Below, piece by piece: positions 52,276 through 62,430 of a DNA stretch of 64,000 nucleotides. The position numbers and the translations under genes were made by a program. Every line of letters begins with the position of its first letter. The stretch's first letter is position 1. The DNA comes from Nocardioides sp. HDW12B. Its GTDB lineage: Bacteria > Actinomycetota > Actinomycetes > Propionibacteriales > Nocardioidaceae. The notes beneath the pieces were generated by a model. That model had not been told where the DNA came from, did no database searches, and worked only from the letters and a program-made list of their open reading frames with translations. The stretch lies in assembly GCF_011299595.1 (NCBI RefSeq), contig NZ_CP049867.1:2542001-2606000 (forward strand), read 5' to 3'.

Positions 52276-55200
52276 GCCGGCTCGGCCTCGCGCAGCCGCT
52301 GGCTGATGACGGCCGAGACGCCGTCGCCGCGCATGGTCACGCCGTAGAGCGCGTCGCCGACCTCCATGGTGCGCTTCTGGTGGGTGATGACGAGCAGCTG
52401 GCTGCTCTCGCGCAGCTCCTCGTAGATCTCCAGCAGCCGCCCGAGGTTGGCGTCGTCCAGCGCCGCCTCCACCTCGTCGAGGATGTAGAACGGCGAGGGG
52501 CGGGCCTTGAACAGCGAGACCAGGAACGCCACGGCGACCAGGGAGCGCTCACCGCCGGAGAGCAGCGAGAGCCGCTTGACCTTCTTGCCGGCCGGGCGGG
52601 CCTCGACCTCGACGCCGGTGGTGAGCATGTTCGAGGGGTCGGTGAGGATCAGGCGGCCCTCGCCGCCGGGGAAGAGCCGTGCGAAGACGTGGTCGAACGC
52701 CTCCCGGACGTCCTCCCAGGCCTCGGTGAAGACCTGCTCGACGCGCTCGTCGACCTCCTTGACGATGTCGAGCAGGTCGCGACGGGTGCGACGCAGGTCC
52801 TCGAGCTGCTCGCTGAGGAACTGGTGACGCTCCTCCATCGCGGAGAACTCCTCCAGCGCGAGCGGGTTGACCTTGCCGAGCATCGCCAGCTCGCGCTCGG
52901 CGACCTTGAGCCGCTTGCGCTGCTGCTCGCGGTCGAACGGCACCGGCTCGCCGGCCTGCGGGACACCCTCGGCGTCGGCGACCAGGACGGGCACCGGCTG
53001 GTCGGGGCCGTACTCGGCCGCCAGCGCGTCGAGCTCGAGCCCGAGTTCCTCCAACGCGCGCTCCTCGAGCTGCTCGAGGCGCATCCGCTGCTGGGTGCGG
53101 GCCATCTCGTCGCGGTGGACGTTGGTGGTCAGCTCGTCGTGCTCGGCGCCGAGGGTCCGCAGCCGGGCCCGGACGGCCTGCAGGGCCTCCTCCGACCCAC
53201 GGCGGGACTGCTCCACCGCCGTGCGGGCCTCGGCGGCGGCGTGCACGGAGACGGCGAGGCGGTCCCGGACGACCTCGGCGCCCGTCAGCACGGCCTGCGC
53301 GACCCGGCCCTCGCGACGCACACGCTCGCGGTGGGCGATGGCGCGGGCGCGCGCCTCCCGCTCCTCGGTCGCGGCGCGCTCGAGCCCGTCGGCGCGGCCG
53401 GCGAGGGCGCGGCCCCGCTCCTCGGCGGTGCGCAGCGCGAGCCGGGACTCGGTCTCGGCGGCGCGGGCCGCGCGGGCGGCCTCGCCGAGCGCCTCGCGCT
53501 CGTCGAGCCGGGGCTCCTCGTCGGGGGCCTCCTGGGCCGCGGCCAGACGCTGCTCGAGCTCCTCGAGCCCGGCCAGGTCTCCGGCCCGGGCCTCCTCGGC
53601 GGTCGCGATGGCGGTCTCCAGCCGGTCGCGCTCCCCGAGGGCCGAGCGGGCGGTCGAGCCGTGCTGGGCGAGCTCCTCGGCGACGGCCGCGAGGCGCGCG
53701 TCGGACTCGTGGAGCTGGGCCAGCGAGACGTCGACGCGGTGCTTGGCCTCCTCGCGCTCGCGCTCGAGCTGGGACACCTCGAAGGTCAGCCGCTCGCAGC
53801 GGTGCACGGTGGCGGTGAGCTGCTCGCCGGCCTCGTCGACGGCGGCCTGGACCTCCAGCAGCGACGGCACCGCGGACGACCCGCCGGCGACGAGGTGGCT
53901 GCCGACCACGTCGCCCTCGCGGGTGACGGCGGTCAGCTCGGGGCGGGAGGACACCACGTCGCGGGCCCGGTCCAGGTCGTCGACGACCACGACGTCGGCC
54001 AGCAGCCGGCGCAGCGACGCCCGGACGCCGTCGGGGCAGTCGACGACGTCGACGACCGCGGTCACGCCGGGGGGCAGGTCGGCGGGAGCGGCGTACGCCG
54101 ACGACCCGGTCGCGCCCGCCGTACCGGTCAGGAGCAGCGCGGCGCGGCCCTGGTCGGACTCCTTGAGACCGACGACCGCGGCCAGGGCCGCGTCGAGACC
54201 CTCGACGGCGACCGCGTCGGCGGCCGGCCCGAGGGTGGCGGCCACCGCCGCCTCGAAGCCCGGACGCACGCTCAGCAGCGCGGCAACGGATCCCACCAGC
54301 CCGGGTGTCGGGTCGGTCGCGCCCAGGAGCGCCGCGGCCGCGTCCTTGCGCGCCAGGCCCATCTCGAGGGCCTCCTTGCGCGCGGTCAGGCCGCTGCGCT
54401 CGCGCTCGGCGCCCTGCGCCTCCTCGCGCAGCTTGCCCACCCGGTCCTCGAGGTCGCCCAGCACCAGGGCGGCGGCCTCGTGCTCGGCGTCGAGGCCCTC
54501 CTCGCCGTCGGCCAGGCCGGCGATCCGGGTCTCGAGGGAGGTGAAGTCGCGCTGGGCGCGCTCGGCCCGGGCGGCTGCCTCCTCGCGGGCCGCGCGGAGG
54601 CGCCCGATCTCCTCCTCGGCGGCCCCGGCCCGGCTCCGCTTGGCGTTGACCTGGCCCTGCAAGCGGGCCAGCCCCTCACGGCGGTCGGCGGCCGCGCGGA
54701 CCAGGGAGGCGACGCGGCGCTCCTCCTCGGCGTGGCGGCGCTCGGCCTCCTCGCGGGCGGTCAGGGCCTGCTGGAGGGCGGTGCGACGGCGCTCGACCTC
54801 CGCGGCGATCTCGGTCTCCTGGGTGCGCAGGGACCGGGCCTCGGTCTCGAGCTCCTCGGGGTCGCGTCCCGAGGGCACCGACGGCTCCGACTCCGCGTTG
54901 CGGACCCGCTCGCCGGCCAGGGCCACGGTGCCGCGCAGCCGCTCCCCCAGCCCGGTCAGGCCGAACCAGGTCTCCTGGGCGGCGGCGAGCTGCGGCAGGC
55001 CCTCCCGCAGGGCGGCCTCGAGCTCCGCCTCGGCGGAGCGCTCGGCGGCCAGCGCGGCCTCCACCGCGGCGCGACGCTCGATCAGCACGGTCTCGTCGGC
55101 CAGCTCCTGCTCGAGCGTGGTGCGGACGGTGACGACCTCGTCGGCCAGCAGGCGGGCCCGGGCGTCGCGGACGTCGGCCTGGACCACGGCCGCCTTGCGG

Positions 55201-55835
55201 GCCACCTCGGCCTGGCGGCCCAGCGGCTTGAGCTGGCGACGGATCTCGCTGAGCAGGTCGCCGAGCCGGTTGAGGTTGCCCTCGGTCGACTCGAGCTTGC
55301 GCAGCGCCTTCTCCTTGCGCTTGCGGTGCTTGAGGACGCCGGCCGCCTCCTCGATGAAGCCGCGGCGGTCCTCCGGGGTCGCGCGCAGGATCGAGTCGAG
55401 CTGCCCCTGGCCCACGATCACGTGCATCTCGCGGCCGATGCCGGAGTCGGAGAGCAGCTCCTGGACGTCGAGCAGCCGGCACGACTGGCCGTTGATGGCG
55501 TACTCCGAGCCGCCGTTGCGGAACATGGTGCGGCTGATCGCCACCTCGGCGTACTCGATCGGCAGCGCGCCGTCGGTGTTGTCGATGGTGAGCACGACCT
55601 CGGCGCGACCCAGCGGCGGGCGGCCGGACGTGCCGGCGAAGATGACGTCCTCCATCTTGCCGCCGCGCAGCGACTTGGCGCCCTGCTCGCCCATGACCCA
55701 GGCGAGGGCGTCGACGACGTTGGACTTGCCGGAGCCGTTGGGTCCCACGATGCACGTGATCCCGGGCTCGAGCTGCAGGGTCGTCGCCGAGGCGAAGGAC
55801 TTGAATCCTCGCAGGGTCAGGCTCTTGAGGTACAA
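52272..55835 (-). CDS. smc: chromosome segregation ATPase SMC
   Basis: Core of bacterial condensin. The N-terminal head has LTLRGFKSF and Walker A VGPNGSGKSNVVDA. Long coiled coils surround a hinge at roughly residues 500-660. The C-terminal head has signature LSLLSGGERSLVAVAFL and Walker B YILDEVEAALDDANLGRL. Length 1187 is standard. The start is TTG at 55835, with GAGGAG six bases upstream, giving the family's YLKSLTLRGFKSF. Not overlapped by scpAB here. Confidence 0.96.
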   Translation of the reverse strand: MYLKSLTLRGFKSFASATTLQLEPGITCIVGPNGSGKSNVVDALAWVMGEQGAKSLRGGKMEDVIFAGTSGRPPLGRAEVVLTIDNTDGALPIEYAEVAISRTMFRNGGSEYAINGQSCRLLDVQELLSDSGIGREMHVIVGQGQLDSILRATPEDRRGFIEEAAGVLKHRKRKEKALRKLESTEGNLNRLGDLLSEIRRQLKPLGRQAEVARKAAVVQADVRDARARLLADEVVTVRTTLEQELADETVLIERRAAVEAALAAERSAEAELEAALREGLPQLAAAQETWFGLTGLGERLRGTVALAGERVRNAESEPSVPSGRDPEELETEARSLRTQETEIAAEVERRRTALQQALTAREEAERRHAEEERRVASLVRAAADRREGLARLQGQVNAKRSRAGAAEEEIGRLRAAREEAAARAERAQRDFTSLETRIAGLADGEEGLDAEHEAAALVLGDLEDRVGKLREEAQGAERERSGLTARKEALEMGLARKDAAAALLGATDPTPGLVGSVAALLSVRPGFEAAVAATLGPAADAVAVEGLDAALAAVVGLKESDQGRAALLLTGTAGATGSSAYAAPADLPPGVTAVVDVVDCPDGVRASLRRLLADVVVVDDLDRARDVVSSRPELTAVTREGDVVGSHLVAGGSSAVPSLLEVQAAVDEAGEQLTATVHRCERLTFEVSQLEREREEAKHRVDVSLAQLHESDARLAAVAEELAQHGSTARSALGERDRLETAIATAEEARAGDLAGLEELEQRLAAAQEAPDEEPRLDEREALGEAARAARAAETESRLALRTAEERGRALAGRADGLERAATEEREARARAIAHRERVRREGRVAQAVLTGAEVVRDRLAVSVHAAAEARTAVEQSRRGSEEALQAVRARLRTLGAEHDELTTNVHRDEMARTQQRMRLEQLEERALEELGLELDALAAEYGPDQPVPVLVADAEGVPQAGEPVPFDREQQRKRLKVAERELAMLGKVNPLALEEFSAMEERHQFLSEQLEDLRRTRRDLLDIVKEVDERVEQVFTEAWEDVREAFDHVFARLFPGGEGRLILTDPSNMLTTGVEVEARPAGKKVKRLSLLSGGERSLVAVAFLVSLFKARPSPFYILDEVEAALDDANLGRLLEIYEELRESSQLLVITHQKRTMEVGDALYGVTMRGDGVSAVISQRLREAEPA

Positions 55836-55965
55836 CGCAGGCTCCTCACCGGTCGATCTGCGCCGAACAACGGGTGGAACCACCCGCCGGGGGAAGCCAG
55901 CGCGTCAGCGCCCGCCACCCTACCCGCGCACGCTCCCGATTCCGCGGACCCGGTGGGCAGACACA

Positions 55966-55997
55966 CGGCCCGTCCCCGCGTGGGCGGTGACGGGCCG
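55966..55997 (-). terminator. hairpin downstream of the small coiled-coil gene
   Basis: CGGCCCGTC (55966-55974) and its complement (55989-55997) form a 9-bp stem just after the small gene's stop, separating it from smc. Confidence 0.55.
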
Positions 55998-56011
55998 GTC
56001 GGGCGCAGGAG

Positions 56012-56215
56012 TCAGACGGGCTGCATCTGCTCGGGCAGCGTCAGCAGCTGCTCGGCGTCGAGCCGGGCCGCCAGCGCGTCGTTCTGCGCCTGGAGCCGCA
56101 GCACGACCGCCTCGAGGTCGGCGACCCGCTCGCGCAGGCGGCGGTTCTCCGAGGAGAGCCGCGTCACCGTGCGGGGGTCGGTCGCGTTCATGTAGCCGAC
56201 AAGGGCCTTGGCCAT
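56012..56215 (-). CDS. small coiled-coil protein of unknown function
   Basis: A 67-residue protein. After MAKALVGYMNATDPRTV it is one continuous heptad-like helix, leucine- and arginine-rich (LSSENRRLRERVADLEAVVL), that should form a coiled coil. No catalytic motif. It stands between smc and mutM with its own hairpin terminator. Similar short proteins occur in actinobacteria, but I know no function. Confidence 0.65.
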   Translation of the reverse strand: MAKALVGYMNATDPRTVTRLSSENRRLRERVADLEAVVLRLQAQNDALAARLDAEQLLTLPEQMQPV

Positions 56216-56327
56216 CGGTCGTTCCTTCACCTGGGAGCTGGTGCACGCGGCCCGCGGGGCCTGTGGAGAGGGGCCCCGGCCGCCGTGGTGGTGGTCACTT
56301 GAGGGTCTCACGCGCTCTCGGAGACGG

Positions 56328-57218
56328 TCAATGCCGAGGCGTCGCCCGGGGACGGGCCGCACGGGCCCGGGGCGCGGGCTGGCAGCGCGGGCAGAAGTAC
56401 GACGACCGGTTGGCGAACGGCACCCGCCGGATCGGGGTCTGGCAGCGCGAGCACGGCCGGCCCTCCTGGCCGTAGGCCTCCAGGGAGCGGTCGAAGTAGC
56501 CGCTCTCGCCGTTGACGTTGACGTAGAGCGCGTCGAAGGAGGTGCCACCCTGGGCCAGCGCGGCGCCCATCACCTCGCGCACCCGCGCCAGCACGTCGCG
56601 GACCTGGCGCCCGGTCAGCGTCTCCCCGCGACGGTCTCCGTGCAGGCCGGCGCGCCACAGCGCCTCGTCGGCGTAGATGTTGCCGACCCCCGACACCACG
56701 GTCTGGTCCAGCAGCACGCGCTTCACGCCGGAGGCCTTGGCCCGCACCCGACGCACGAAGGCCTCGTCGTCGAAGGCGTCGTCGAGCGGGTCCAGGGCGA
56801 TGTGGGCGATCTCCGCCGGCACGACCGCCCCGCCGGCCGACACCATCAGTCCCCCGAACATCCGCTGGTCGACGAAGCGCAGCTCGCCGGCCGGGGTGCC
56901 GTCGTCCTCGACGAGGTGGAAGCGGACCCGCAGGTGGCGCTCGTCGGGGGCTCCGGTGGGCTGGACCAGGAACTGCCCGCTCATCCCGAGGTGGCCCAGC
57001 AGGGCGTCGGTGTCGTCGAGCGGCAGCCAGAGGTACTTGCCGCGGCGGCGCACCGCGCTCACCCGGCGACCGGTCAGGGAGTCGGCGAAGTCGGCGGGGC
57101 CGGCCAGGTGGCGCCGGACCGGGCGGGGGTGCAGCACCTCCACGCCGCCGAGGTGACGGCCCACGACGTGCTGGGCCAGGCCGCGGCGGACGACCTCGAC
57201 CTCGGGGAGCTCGGGCAC
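56328..57218 (-). CDS. mutM: formamidopyrimidine-DNA glycosylase
   Basis: Removes 8-oxoguanine and related lesions and cuts the abasic site. The N terminus [13 protein letters not shown] contains the catalytic proline and glutamate. Beta-sandwich and helix-two-turns-helix parts include [15 protein letters not shown]. The C-terminal zinc finger has CSRC and CPRC. Length 296, GTG start at 57218, six bases after the rnc stop. Confidence 0.96.
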   Translation of the reverse strand: MPELPEVEVVRRGLAQHVVGRHLGGVEVLHPRPVRRHLAGPADFADSLTGRRVSAVRRRGKYLWLPLDDTDALLGHLGMSGQFLVQPTGAPDERHLRVRFHLVEDDGTPAGELRFVDQRMFGGLMVSAGGAVVPAEIAHIALDPLDDAFDDEAFVRRVRAKASGVKRVLLDQTVVSGVGNIYADEALWRAGLHGDRRGETLTGRQVRDVLARVREVMGAALAQGGTSFDALYVNVNGESGYFDRSLEAYGQEGRPCSRCQTPIRRVPFANRSSYFCPRCQPAPRARAARPRATPRH

Positions 57219-57224
57219 CGGCGG

Positions 57225-58046
57225 CTAGTCGTCCTGCTCGGAGCCGGCGTCCTGCTCGGCGTCCGGCGACGGCAGCGGGGAGCCCCCGTCGGTGAGCTCG
57301 GCGGCGATGGCGCGGTACGCCGTCTCGGCCGCCTGCTGCTCGGCCTCCTTCTTCGACCGGCCCTCGCCGTGGCCGTAGGTCTGGTCGCCGACCCGGACCT
57401 GCGCGACGAAGGTCTTGGCGTGGTCGGGGCCGTCGTCCTCGATGAGGTACTCCGGCACGCCGAGCGAGTGCTGGGCGGAGAGCTCCTGGAGGCTGGTCTT
57501 CCAGTCGAGACCCGCACCGAGGCCGGCCGCGGCGTCCATGAGCGGGTCGAAGAGCAGGTGCACGACCTGGCGGGAGGCCTCGAAGCCGCCGCTGAGGTAG
57601 ACCGCTCCGATGACGGCCTCGACGGTGTCGGAGAGGATCGAGGCCTTCGTCCGGCCCCCGGTGATCTCCTCACCGCGGCCGAGCTTGACGTACTCCCCGA
57701 GCCCGATGGTGCGGGCGACGTCGGCCAGCGCGCGGGCGTTGACGACCGCGGCCCGCAGCTTCGCGAGCTTGCCCTCGCTGAGGTCGGGGTGGGTCAGGTA
57801 GAGCGTCTCGGTCACGACCACGCCGAGCACCGAGTCGCCGAGGAACTCCAGGCGCTCGTTGGTGGGCAGCCCGCCGTTCTCGTAGGCGAACGAGCGGTGC
57901 GTCAGGGCGCGCTCGAGCAGGTCGGCGTCCAGGTCGGGTCGCCCGAGGGCGTCGAGCAGGTCCTCCAGGGACACCGGACCCCGTCCGGGGGACGGGGACG
58001 ACCCGGGCCCCTCGAGGGGCTCGGGCGTGGGCGCGGGCGTGGTCAC
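57225..58046 (-). CDS. rnc: ribonuclease III
   Basis: Cleaves double-stranded RNA, including rRNA precursors. The RNase III signature is [17 protein letters not shown], and a second catalytic region reads [17 protein letters not shown]. The C-terminal dsRNA-binding domain has [21 protein letters not shown] proline-rich N terminus and acidic C-terminal end bring it to 273 residues. The GTG at 58046 is one choice; a later GTG before SLEDLLDAL is also possible. rpmF-rnc-mutM is the usual order. Confidence 0.94.
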   Translation of the reverse strand: MTTPAPTPEPLEGPGSSPSPGRGPVSLEDLLDALGRPDLDADLLERALTHRSFAYENGGLPTNERLEFLGDSVLGVVVTETLYLTHPDLSEGKLAKLRAAVVNARALADVARTIGLGEYVKLGRGEEITGGRTKASILSDTVEAVIGAVYLSGGFEASRQVVHLLFDPLMDAAAGLGAGLDWKTSLQELSAQHSLGVPEYLIEDDGPDHAKTFVAQVRVGDQTYGHGEGRSKKEAEQQAAETAYRAIAAELTDGGSPLPSPDAEQDAGSEQDD

Positions 58047-58072
58047 CGGCGTGTCGGGCAACCGGGCCTCGG

Positions 58073-58258
58073 TCAGAGGACCGGCCGACGGTTGGCGCGC
58101 GAGCCGTACTCGCCGCACTGGCCGCACGCACGGTGCGGCAGGTGCTTGGCGCCGCACGCCGGGTTGGCGCAGGTCACCAGGGTCGGCGCGACGGCCTTCC
58201 AGGCAGAGCGCCGGTGACGCGTGTTGCTGCGCGACATCTTCCGCTTCGGGACAGCCAT
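58073..58258 (-). CDS. rpmF: 50S ribosomal protein L32 (zinc-binding form)
   Basis: A 61-residue L32: [20 protein letters not shown] at the start, then four cysteines (CANPAC and CGQC) that bind zinc. The presence of these cysteines marks the zinc-dependent C-plus paralogue; a zinc-free copy might exist elsewhere. It follows the yceD gene as in most bacteria. Confidence 0.97.
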   Translation of the reverse strand: MAVPKRKMSRSNTRHRRSAWKAVAPTLVTCANPACGAKHLPHRACGQCGEYGSRANRRPVL

Positions 58259-58381
58259 GACTTCTCCTTCGTCGAGCCACGTCGGGCGAGGGCCGCGGCT
58301 CTCGTCGACGTGGGTGGTGCTGGTCGGTGCCGGCGCGGTGCTGGTGCCGGGTCGGTGCTGGTCGTGCGGGTCCTGCGGGTC

Positions 58382-58927
58382 CTACGAGTCCTCGGTCAGC
58401 CCCTGCAGGGCGGCCCACCGGGGATCCACGGGCTCCTCGTGCTGGTGCTCGGGGTCGTCGGCCAGCCGTGCTCCGCACTCCGCGCACAGTCCCGGGCAGT
58501 CCTCCCGGCACAGCGGCTGGAACGGCAGTGCGAGCACCACGGCGTCCCGGAGCACGGGCTCCAGGTCGAGCAGGTCGCCCTGGAGCCGGCTGGTCTCGTC
58601 GTCCTCGGCGTCCGCCGCCTCGTCCTTGCCGTCGTCGTAGACGAACAGCTCGGTCAGGTCGCTGTCGATGGTGTCATCGACCTCGGCCAGGCAACGCACG
58701 CACTCCCCGACCAGGCCCGCTCGCGCGGTCCCGGTGACGAGCACGCCCTCGACGACCGCCTCGAGCCGGAGGTCCAGCTCGACCGACGAGTCCTCGGGGA
58801 CACGCAGGACTTCGATCCCGAGATCTGCCGGTGCCGGCACCGTTCGGCTCACCCGACGCTCCGACCCCGGGCGGCGGCCGAGCTCGCGGGTGTCGAGCAC
58901 GAGCGGCGCTCTCGGGTCGAGACGCAC
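58382..58927 (-). CDS. yceD: DUF177/YceD-family protein
   Basis: A 181-residue YceD-family protein, usually upstream of rpmF and linked to 23S rRNA accumulation. Conserved cysteines occur in [10 protein letters not shown] and [16 protein letters not shown], which may bind a metal. The GTG at 58927 is chosen to start with [15 protein letters not shown]. The 123-base gap before rpmF contains only low-complexity GGTGCTGGT-type repeats. Confidence 0.88.
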   Translation of the reverse strand: MRLDPRAPLVLDTRELGRRPGSERRVSRTVPAPADLGIEVLRVPEDSSVELDLRLEAVVEGVLVTGTARAGLVGECVRCLAEVDDTIDSDLTELFVYDDGKDEAADAEDDETSRLQGDLLDLEPVLRDAVVLALPFQPLCREDCPGLCAECGARLADDPEHQHEEPVDPRWAALQGLTEDS

Positions 58928-59000
58928 AGGATCACTTCCAGGGTCGGGTGACAGATCACGATCCCCATCCCGACAGCAGCCGGCACGAGGACCGTCGACA

Positions 59001-59030
59001 AGGGTACCGCCCGGAAGGCGGGTGCCACAA
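59001..59030 (-). promoter_or_regulatory. probable promoter for yceD-rpmF
   Basis: On the minus strand TTGTGG (59030-59025) and TACCCT (59006-59001) are separated by 18 bases, a good -35/-10 pair. The initiation point would fall about 65 bases before the yceD start. Confidence 0.5.
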
Positions 59031-59046
59031 AACCTGCTCCGCCCGG

Positions 59047-59532
59047 TCAGCGCTCGCGCGAGGCCAGCCGCTCGGTCAGCCGGCTCAGCACGTGCGGCGG
59101 CACGAGCCTCGACACGTCGCCACCGAAGGTCGCGACCTCCTTGACCAGGCTCGAGGCGAGGAAGGAGTACTCCGGGCTGGTCGGCACGAAGACCGTCTCG
59201 ACCGGCGCCAGGCTGGAGTTCATCTGGGCCATCTGGAGCTCGTAGTCGAAGTCGCTGACCGCTCTCAGGCCCTTGACCAGGACCCCGATCCCACGCTCGG
59301 AGCAGAAGTCGGTCAGCAGGCCGGAGAAGCCGTCGACCTTGACGTTCGGCCACGGGCTGACCGCCTCGCGCAGCATGTCCATGCGCTCCTCGGCCGAGAA
59401 CAGCCGGTTCTTCGAGGCGTTGACACCCACCGCCACCACGACCTCGTCGAAGAGCGAGGCGGCCCGACCGATGATGTCGATGTGACCGTTGGTGACGGGG
59501 TCGAAGGACCCGGGGCAGGCTGCGCGACGCAC
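59047..59532 (-). CDS. coaD: phosphopantetheine adenylyltransferase
   Basis: Fourth step of coenzyme A synthesis. The 161-residue protein has the nucleotidyltransferase motif CPGSFDPVTNGH and the KNRLFSAEERMDML and GLRAVSDFDYELQMA segments. The final helix region is ASSLVKEVATFGG. GTG start at 59532. Follows rsmD, the normal pairing. Confidence 0.96.
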   Translation of the reverse strand: MRRAACPGSFDPVTNGHIDIIGRAASLFDEVVVAVGVNASKNRLFSAEERMDMLREAVSPWPNVKVDGFSGLLTDFCSERGIGVLVKGLRAVSDFDYELQMAQMNSSLAPVETVFVPTSPEYSFLASSLVKEVATFGGDVSRLVPPHVLSRLTERLASRER

Positions 59533-59554
59533 CCGGGGACCGTACCAGGGGACC

Positions 59555-60151
59555 TCAGCGCGGTCCGGCGTCCTCGGCGGGCTCCGCGGGGTCGGCGGGT
59601 TGCGCGAGGAGCAGCACCGTCTCGCCGTAGCGGCGGCGGTCGACCTCGTCGTAGCCGTCGGGCCAGGCCCAGGTCCGGTCGCGCGCCGAGCGCTCCACCA
59701 CCACGAGGGCGGTCGGGGCGAGCCAGCCGGCCAGGGCGGTGAGGTCGGCGGCGACGTCGGAGGAGGCCAGCGGGTAGGGCGGGTCGGCGAACACGACGTC
59801 GACGGGCGGGCTCGCGGCGTCCGGTCCCCCGGCGAGGAAGCGGGCCACCGGGGCGGCCACGACGGTGACCTCCAGGCCCAGGTCGGCGGCGTTGCGCCGG
59901 ACCAGCCCGGCGGTGCGCCGGTCCTTCTCGACCAGGATCACCCGGGTCGCCCCCCGGGAGGCCGCCTCGAGACCGATCGCCCCGCTGCCGGCGTACAGGT
60001 CGAGGACGGTGAGGCCCTGCAGGGACCCGACCCGCGACTGCAGGACGGAGAACAGCGCCTCCCGCACGCGGTCGGTCGTCGGCCGGGTCGCGTCGCCCGT
60101 CGGGGTGCGGATCGTGCGCCCGCCGGCGCTGCCGCCGATGATGCGGGTCAC
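59555..60151 (-). CDS. rsmD: 16S rRNA (guanine966-N2)-methyltransferase RsmD
   Basis: Methylates G966 in 16S rRNA. The 198-residue protein starts TRIIGGSAGGRTIRTP. The SAM-binding motif is VLDLYAGSGAIGLEAASRG and the catalytic motif VVFADPPYPL. The C terminus has a short Pro/Ala-rich extension. The GTG at 60151 overlaps the recG stop (GTGA). Confidence 0.95.
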   Translation of the reverse strand: MTRIIGGSAGGRTIRTPTGDATRPTTDRVREALFSVLQSRVGSLQGLTVLDLYAGSGAIGLEAASRGATRVILVEKDRRTAGLVRRNAADLGLEVTVVAAPVARFLAGGPDAASPPVDVVFADPPYPLASSDVAADLTALAGWLAPTALVVVERSARDRTWAWPDGYDEVDRRRYGETVLLLAQPADPAEPAEDAGPR

Positions 60152-62415
60152 GACTTCTCCAGGAACGCGGCCTGGTCGTCGATCTCGAGCCCCAGGACCG
60201 CCGACCGCAGCTCCTCGGCGCCCGCCAGGTCGGGGTCGGCCTCGACCAGGGCGGTCGCGGCCTCCCGGCTGGTGGTGATGAGCGCCGCGTCGCGGGCCAC
60301 CGACAGCAGCCGGAGCGAGCGGTGGTGGCCGGACTGGTTGCTGCCCAGCACGTCGCCCTCGCGCCGCAGCTCGAGGTCGCGCTCGGCGAGGACGAAGCCG
60401 TCGGTGGTGGCGGCGACCGCGTCGAGGCGGTCCCGCGCCGGGCTGCCCGCCTCGCTCGTCGTCACGAGCAGGCACAGGCCGGGGTGCCCCCCGCGGCCGA
60501 CACGGCCGCGCAGCTGGTGGAGCTGGGACAGGCCGAAGCGGTCGGCGTCGAGCACCACCATCGTGGTCGCGTTGCCCACGTCGACCCCGACCTCGATGAC
60601 GGTGGTCGCGACGAGCACGTCGATCCCGCCCGCGGCGAACGCGCTCATGGTGGCGTCCTTGTCGTCGGCCGACATCCGCCCGTGCAGCGCGGCCACCCGG
60701 AGCCCGGCGAGGGCGCCCCCGGCTAGGCGGGGCGCCACCTCCTCGACGGCCGCCATCGGCGGCGCGGGCGGGCGTGACCGGGCGCCCGACGACTCGGGGC
60801 CCTCCCCCTCGACGTCGGTCGGGTCCTCCGGCTCGTCGGGCTGGTCCTCGCCGTCGTCGCGGGCGGCGTCGGCGGAGATGCGCGGGCACACCACGTAGAC
60901 CTGGCGCCCCTGGGCGACCTCCTCGCGGACCCGGTCCCAGGCCCGGTCGAGCCAGGCGGGCTGCTCGCGGACCGCCACCACCGTCGTCTGGATGGGCGCG
61001 CGCCCGGCGGGCAGCTCGGTCAGCGCCGAGGTCTCGAGGTCGCCGAAGACGGTCATCGCCACCGTGCGCGGGATGGGGGTGGCGGTCATGACCAGCTCGT
61101 GGGGCGGGGCGGCCGGTCCCGACCCGGCCGAGGCGCCGCCGGCCTTCGCGGCCAGCGCCGCCCTCTGCTCGACGCCGAACCGGTGCTGCTCGTCGACCAC
61201 GACGAGCGCGAGGTCGGCGAAGTCGACGCCCTGCTGGAGCAGGGCGTGCGTGCCGACCAGGATCCCGGCCTCCCCCGACGCGGCGAGCCCCAGGGCCTGG
61301 CGGCGGGCGGCCGCGGGCAGCGACCCGGTCAGCAGCTCGACCCGGGTGGCGTCGGGGTGCCCGCCGAGCATGCCGCCGGCGGCCAGGTCGCCGAGCATGC
61401 GGGTGATCGAGCGGTGGTGCTGCTGGGCCAGCACCTCGGTCGGCGCCAGCAGCGCTGCCTGCGCCCCGGAGTCGACCACGCGGAGCATGGCCCGCAGGGC
61501 GACGACGGTCTTGCCGGAGCCCACCTCGCCCTGCAGCAGCCGCTGCATCGGGTGGGGTCGCCCGAGGTCGGCCACGATCTCGGCCTCCACCTCCTGCTGG
61601 CCCGCGGTCAGCGTGAACGGCATCCGCTCCTCGAAGGCGTCCAGCAGCCCGCCGGCGCGACCCGCCCGCGGCCGCGCCTGCACGTGCCGGTGCCGGTGGC
61701 GTCGCTGCGCGAGCGCCGCCTGGGCCACGAAGGCCTCGGTGAACTTCAGCCGCTTGAGCGCCGCGCCCCGCTGCGCCCAGTCCTCGGGAGCGTGGAACCA
61801 GCGCAGGGCGGTCTCCTCCGTGACCAGGTCGAGCTCGCGGCGTACGGCGTCGGGGACCGGGTCGGGGACGGCCGGCATGACGTCGACTGCCGTCCGCACC
61901 GCCTTCTCGATCTTCAGCGACGTCAGCTTCCCCCGGGCCGGGTAGAGCGGCTTGAGCCCGGTGCGGTCGAGGTCGTCCTCGTCGACCTCGGGGTGGGCGA
62001 GCTCCCAGCGCAGCTGGCCGTTGAAGGCCTTGCGGACGAACTTGCCCGAGACGAGCACGCGGTTCCCCGGGCGCAGCGGCTTGGTGACCCGCCACTCCGC
62101 GACGTGCTTGCGCCGGTCGAAGAACGTCAGCCAGACGGTGTCGTCGGCGAGCTCGGCGCGGACGACGACGCGGTAGGCCGTCTGCCCGGTCCGGCGGTCC
62201 TGGTAGGGCTTCACGTCGGCCGTCGCCACGTCGACCACGACGAGCGCCAGCTCGCCCGGCACCAGCTCGGCGAGCGAGCCCACGGTGGTGCGGTCGAGGT
62301 GACGGCGCGGGTAGTGACGGAGCAGGTCGCCCACCGTGCGCAGGCCGAGCTCGTCCTCCAGCGCCTTCGCGCCGCTGCCGACGACCCCGGGCAGGCGGCT
62401 GTCCCAGCTCACCAT
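60148..62415 (-). CDS. recG: ATP-dependent DNA helicase RecG
   Basis: Remodels stalled replication forks and branch-migrates Holliday junctions. The 755-residue protein has an N-terminal wedge (OB) domain, Walker A GEVGSGKTVVALRA, a Walker B of the VVDEQHRFG type, TATPIPRT and the later helicase motifs DVLVATTVIEVGVDVGNAT and QLHQLRGRVGRG. A loop rich in acidic and Pro residues near 510-545 (DDGEDQPDEPEDPTDVEGEG) is an insertion in the second helicase domain. ATG start at 62415. Confidence 0.95.
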   Translation of the reverse strand: MVSWDSRLPGVVGSGAKALEDELGLRTVGDLLRHYPRRHLDRTTVGSLAELVPGELALVVVDVATADVKPYQDRRTGQTAYRVVVRAELADDTVWLTFFDRRKHVAEWRVTKPLRPGNRVLVSGKFVRKAFNGQLRWELAHPEVDEDDLDRTGLKPLYPARGKLTSLKIEKAVRTAVDVMPAVPDPVPDAVRRELDLVTEETALRWFHAPEDWAQRGAALKRLKFTEAFVAQAALAQRRHRHRHVQARPRAGRAGGLLDAFEERMPFTLTAGQQEVEAEIVADLGRPHPMQRLLQGEVGSGKTVVALRAMLRVVDSGAQAALLAPTEVLAQQHHRSITRMLGDLAAGGMLGGHPDATRVELLTGSLPAAARRQALGLAASGEAGILVGTHALLQQGVDFADLALVVVDEQHRFGVEQRAALAAKAGGASAGSGPAAPPHELVMTATPIPRTVAMTVFGDLETSALTELPAGRAPIQTTVVAVREQPAWLDRAWDRVREEVAQGRQVYVVCPRISADAARDDGEDQPDEPEDPTDVEGEGPESSGARSRPPAPPMAAVEEVAPRLAGGALAGLRVAALHGRMSADDKDATMSAFAAGGIDVLVATTVIEVGVDVGNATTMVVLDADRFGLSQLHQLRGRVGRGGHPGLCLLVTTSEAGSPARDRLDAVAATTDGFVLAERDLELRREGDVLGSNQSGHHRSLRLLSVARDAALITTSREAATALVEADPDLAGAEELRSAVLGLEIDDQAAFLEKS

Positions 62416-62430
62416 GGCCTCACCACCGGC

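Noticed and set aside
52380-56195. A 1271-residue plus-strand open frame and a 1202-residue one opposite smc
   Set aside because: Composition is that of an antisense shadow of smc (His/Gly/Leu/Asp/Val- or Ser/Arg-rich with no domains); the minus-strand SMC motifs are unambiguous.
58259-58381. GGTGCTGGT-like repeats between yceD and rpmF
   Set aside because: Imperfect low-complexity sequence without fixed unit length or symmetry; not called a repeat element.
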